64,000 nt of DNA from Comamonadaceae bacterium (lineage in GTDB: Bacteria; Pseudomonadota; Gammaproteobacteria; Burkholderiales; Burkholderiaceae_C): positions 1 through 64,000 of the forward strand of contig CANCER010000006.1 of assembly GCA_947375135.1 (NCBI GenBank), in the 5' to 3' direction. Made by a program: the position numbers and the translations under genes. Positions 61,571 to 64,000 of this stretch are shown here, one piece after another; the first letter of the stretch is position 1; the number at the start of each line of letters is the position of its first letter. The notes under the pieces are model-generated. The model made no database searches. It was not told where the DNA came from and saw only the letters and a list, made by a program, of their open reading frames with translations.

Positions 61571-61586
61571 ACTCATATTTGCCGCC

Positions 61587-62483
61587 ATGAACATCAAGCA
61601 TCTGGAACACCTTCTGGTACTGGCCGACACGGGTTCATTCAGCCGCGCCGCTGAGAAGCTTTTCATTACCCAATCCGCGCTCAGCCGCAGCATCCAAAGT
61701 CTGGAAGAAGACCTGGGCGGCCGGGTGCTGGACCGCATTGGCAAGCGCAATGAACTCACGCCCTTGGGGCTGGACGTGGTGTCCCGGGCGCGGCATATTG
61801 TTCGGGATGCGGCCGAGCTGCGCCACAGTGCCAAGCTGCTGCAGGAAGGCGGCCGCGGGGCCATCAGCGTGGGGCTGGGTGCCGGGCCGGCAGCTTTGTT
61901 GATGGTGCCCCTGATGTGTGCCGCCGCCACCCAACCGGGATTGCGCGTGGCCGTGACACAAGGCCCGGTGGAGTTGCAGATCCAGCAGCTGCGCAGCCGC
62001 CAACTCGATGCCATGGTGGTGGACATGCGCCGCGTGATACCGGGCGCGGACCTCAACATCGAATCGCTGGTTGAACTGAAGGCCGGCTTGGTGGCCCGCG
62101 CCGAACATCCCCTGGGCCGCAAAAGGTCCGTCAGCCTGTCAGAGGTGTTGCAGTTCCCGGTGGCGTGCACGCCGCTCTCGGATGAAGTGGTGCGGCTGCT
62201 GGTGGATCAGTACGGCTTGCAGGCCAACCCGTCGGAAATGGTGGCAATGCGCTGCGACGATGTCAGCAGCATGCTTGCGGCCGTGGCACAGACTGACGCC
62301 GTTTTCCTGGGGGTGATTGCAGCGGCACGCGACGGTCTCAGGGATGGCAGCCTGGTGGAGCTGCGGCTCAATCCCCGCTTGCTGGCCACGGCGCGCTTTG
62401 CTTATGTGACCTTGGCAGGTCGCACCGAGGCACCGGCAATGGCCTATTTCCGCCAGTTCCTGCGCACCCATTTGCATGAATGA
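61587..62483 (+). CDS. LysR family transcriptional regulator
   Basis: A 298-residue LysR-type regulator; ATG 61587 starts MNIKHLEHLLVLADTGSFSR, the first helix of the DNA-binding domain, and AEKLFITQSALSRSIQSLEE is the recognition part. The effector domain occupies about 90-290 and has the usual two-lobe organisation. A frame back to 61533 is upstream sequence. It is divergent from the transporter/M20 pair, so it most likely controls that unit in response to the imported compound or its cleavage product. The coinducer is unknown. Confidence 0.94.
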   Translation: MNIKHLEHLLVLADTGSFSRAAEKLFITQSALSRSIQSLEEDLGGRVLDRIGKRNELTPLGLDVVSRARHIVRDAAELRHSAKLLQEGGRGAISVGLGAGPAALLMVPLMCAAATQPGLRVAVTQGPVELQIQQLRSRQLDAMVVDMRRVIPGADLNIESLVELKAGLVARAEHPLGRKRSVSLSEVLQFPVACTPLSDEVVRLLVDQYGLQANPSEMVAMRCDDVSSMLAAVAQTDAVFLGVIAAARDGLRDGSLVELRLNPRLLATARFAYVTLAGRTEAPAMAYFRQFLRTHLHE

Positions 62484-62788
62484 AATGTGCCGCAGAGATC
62501 GGCCTCGCGCTACTTGCTTACGCGCGCGGTACAGCGTGCCGGCGCGTCTGCAGTGGCGCTGAGCGGTGCAGCACGTCGTCGCGCAGCTAGAGTGCGCTGC
62601 GGCGCGCGCGCGCCTGGGTTGACGCTTGTTGTCTCGTGACATGGGCCGCTTTCCTATGGAGCCCTGAAAATCATTTGCGCCCTCGCCTTTTAAATTTGCG
62701 AATTCGCAAGGGGGTCTTGGTGGTGTGCAGTCAATCTGAGGCATGGCAGATTGCCTCTAACCCACACCTCACACCAAGGAGATCCAAG
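62484..62788. other. 305-bp intergenic region, GC-rich then AT-rich
   Basis: The first 150 bases are rich in GCGC steps and contain no credible gene. Near the end TTGCGAATTCGCAA (62696-62709) is a perfect 14-base palindrome that could be an operator for the lipoprotein gene. AGGAG at about 62777 is its ribosome site. Short frames on the minus strand here are antisense to the lipoprotein or the LysR gene. Confidence 0.5.
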
Positions 62789-64000
62789 ATGTCACTTCGA
62801 ACCTGTGCTGCCGCCTTGTGCGCCACACTGCTGCTAGGCGCCGGTCTTGGCGGTTGCGGCCCGTCCAGCAATTCTTCACCCCTTGTGGGTGGCGTCGCCG
62901 CCACCAGTTCTGCACTGGCCAATGCGGCGATTACGCTGACCGATGCCAACGGCACGTCGCGCACGACGACCAGTGATGCCTCCGGGCGTTACACATTCGA
63001 TGTGGCTGGCCTGGTTGCTCCGTTTGTGATCGTGGCGTCCGGCGATTTTGGCGACGGCACTGAAACCCTGGTTTCGGTGGCCCCAACCAGCCCCGCCTAT
63101 GGCTCAAGGGCAACCGTCCACACCACCCCACTAACGACGGCACTCGCGGCAGCGCTGGATTCCAACGGCGACCCGCTCCATCTGGCTGCCAATATGGCCA
63201 CCGAGTCGTCCAACATCACGACCGCTGCGCTCAACAAGGTGCAGACCAATCTGCAGGGTAGCCTGGGCAATGTGTTGACGGCCCTGGGTTTGCAGGGCAA
63301 CACGGATTTTGTTGGCGGAACGCTGGTGGCAGACGGCACCGGAATGGACCAGTTGCTGGACTCCGTTCAGGTGAACGTGGCCCCTGGTGGCACGGCAGGA
63401 GGCGGCACCACGCTTGCGGTGAAGGACGGCAACGGGACCGTCACGACTGCGAACCTGAATCTGGCAGCGGGGTCGGCCTCGGGCCTGGCGCTCACCACAC
63501 CCGCCAGCTATTTGATTCTGGACCGCATCCAGTCCGCCATCACCGCCTGTTTTACCGGCACCGCCAGTTCCACCCGCTCCATTTCCGCAGCCTGTACAGG
63601 GCTCTTCACCAGCGACTACCTGAACAACGGATTCAACGCCGCGCAGGAATTGGCCCCGTTCAACAATGCCGCGTTTGACAATGCCACTGCAGAGTCACCC
63701 CAGCTTGTCTATTACACAGACGACTCGCACGCCGTGATCAAACTGGTGCTTGACCTGACGGACGGCAGCCGCTACGCATTTACAACGCTTGCAGAACGCA
63801 GCGCGAGCACCGGCAACCTCTGGAAACTGCGCGGCAACCAGAGGCACTTCCACACCTTCGTCAACGGCATGACCCAATGGGTCAATCAGCTCAATGCCTC
63901 CGCCGCCGTACCAAGCGCCTACACCTCGGGTATCAATTTGTATTTCAACGCCACGGCAGGCTCTGCAGCCACGGTATTTGCCAATGCGAACTCCTATGTG
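62789..64000 (+). CDS. Lipoprotein with carboxypeptidase-regulatory-like repeat domain (3' end beyond the window)
   Basis: An open frame from ATG 62789 to the end of the window, at least 404 codons, so the gene is cut by the window edge. AGGAG precedes the ATG. A lipoprotein signal is clear: TCAAALCATLLLGAGLGGC, with the lipobox LGGC and modified Cys near residue 22. After a Ser-rich linker a domain with VAATSSALANAAITLTDANG and the pattern SDASGRYTFDVAGL resembles carboxypeptidase-regulatory/Ig-like repeats of surface proteins. The rest is Ala/Thr/Asn-rich. It is likely exported and lipid-anchored; function unknown. Confidence 0.8.
   Translation, partial: MSLRTCAAALCATLLLGAGLGGCGPSSNSSPLVGGVAATSSALANAAITLTDANGTSRTTTSDASGRYTFDVAGLVAPFVIVASGDFGDGTETLVSVAPTSPAYGSRATVHTTPLTTALAAALDSNGDPLHLAANMATESSNITTAALNKVQTNLQGSLGNVLTALGLQGNTDFVGGTLVADGTGMDQLLDSVQVNVAPGGTAGGGTTLAVKDGNGTVTTANLNLAAGSASGLALTTPASYLILDRIQSAITACFTGTASSTRSISAACTGLFTSDYLNNGFNAAQELAPFNNAAFDNATAESPQLVYYTDDSHAVIKLVLDLTDGSRYAFTTLAERSASTGNLWKLRGNQRHFHTFVNGMTQWVNQLNASAAVPSAYTSGINLYFNATAGSAATVFANANSYV

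Noticed and set aside
61490..62170. N-terminal extension of the MFS protein
   Set aside because: It runs antisense through the LysR gene and reads as low-complexity Ser/Arg sequence; the transporter fold begins after ATG 61489.
1..64000. CRISPR arrays and RNA genes
   Set aside because: No regularly spaced direct repeats and no tRNA or rRNA signatures were seen on either strand by eye; the only confident structured RNA is the glycine riboswitch.

Overview
The window is a chromosomal segment of a betaproteobacterium. Gene content (a boxABC aerobic benzoyl-CoA pathway with a BoxR regulator and a Liv-type ABC transporter, a tandem glycine riboswitch) and high-GC codon use in the housekeeping and catabolic parts point to Burkholderiales, probably the Comamonadaceae (Rhodoferax, Polaromonas or Acidovorax-like). 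No rRNA, tRNA or CRISPR array was seen.

Layout. (1) 153-2039: glmS, housekeeping. (2) About 2.1-36.6 kb: a lower-GC accessory island, dominated by anti-phage functions and almost all on the minus strand. It holds, reading in the direction of transcription: (a) 32106->16654, a nine-gene run with overlaps or short gaps, headed by a CARF-type sigma-54 activator, followed by HsdR, HsdM, HsdS, a DUF3696-type AAA ATPase, a possible HKD-variant protein, a DUF3644 protein, an unknown 552-residue protein and a two-HKD phospholipase D-like protein; (b) 16371->14396, a Thoeris system (ThsB TIR-like plus ThsA SIR2-SLOG); (c) 14165->2209, a seven-gene operon of vWA (TerY-like), PP2C phosphatase, Ser/Thr kinase, SF1 helicase, an unknown protein, a coiled-coil McrB-like AAA+ protein and a DUF2357-like protein. 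Beside the sigma-54 activator, divergently, lie two small genes behind a good -24/-12 promoter. The right flank (33-36.6 kb) is a patchwork of gene debris, a SHOCT protein and an ADP-ribosylglycohydrolase. (3) 37.0-57.3 kb: a high-GC benzoate/benzoyl-CoA catabolic locus. (4) 57.4-62.5 kb: a DadA-like oxidoreductase under a tandem glycine riboswitch, an M20 amidohydrolase, an MFS symporter and a divergent LysR regulator. (5) 62.8 kb to the end: a partial lipoprotein gene.

How the genes work together. The catabolic half can encode the whole route from benzoate to central metabolism: uptake (LivKHMGF-type), CoA activation (benzoate-CoA ligase), epoxidation (BoxAB), ring cleavage (BoxC), semialdehyde oxidation (BoxD), hydration, oxidation and thiolysis to succinyl-CoA and acetyl-CoA, controlled by BoxR. 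The neighbouring M20 hydrolase, transporter and glycine-responsive oxidoreductase fit hippurate (benzoylglycine) use: the benzoate half would enter the box pathway and the glycine half the riboswitch-controlled oxidoreductase. This is an inference. The island looks like a defence island next to the glmS 3' end, the classical Tn7 target, although no Tn7 transposition genes are visible. The most novel-looking parts are the CARF/sigma-54-headed restriction operon with its divergent sigma-54 promoter, and the kinase/phosphatase/vWA operon coupled to an McrB-like ATPase and a helicase.
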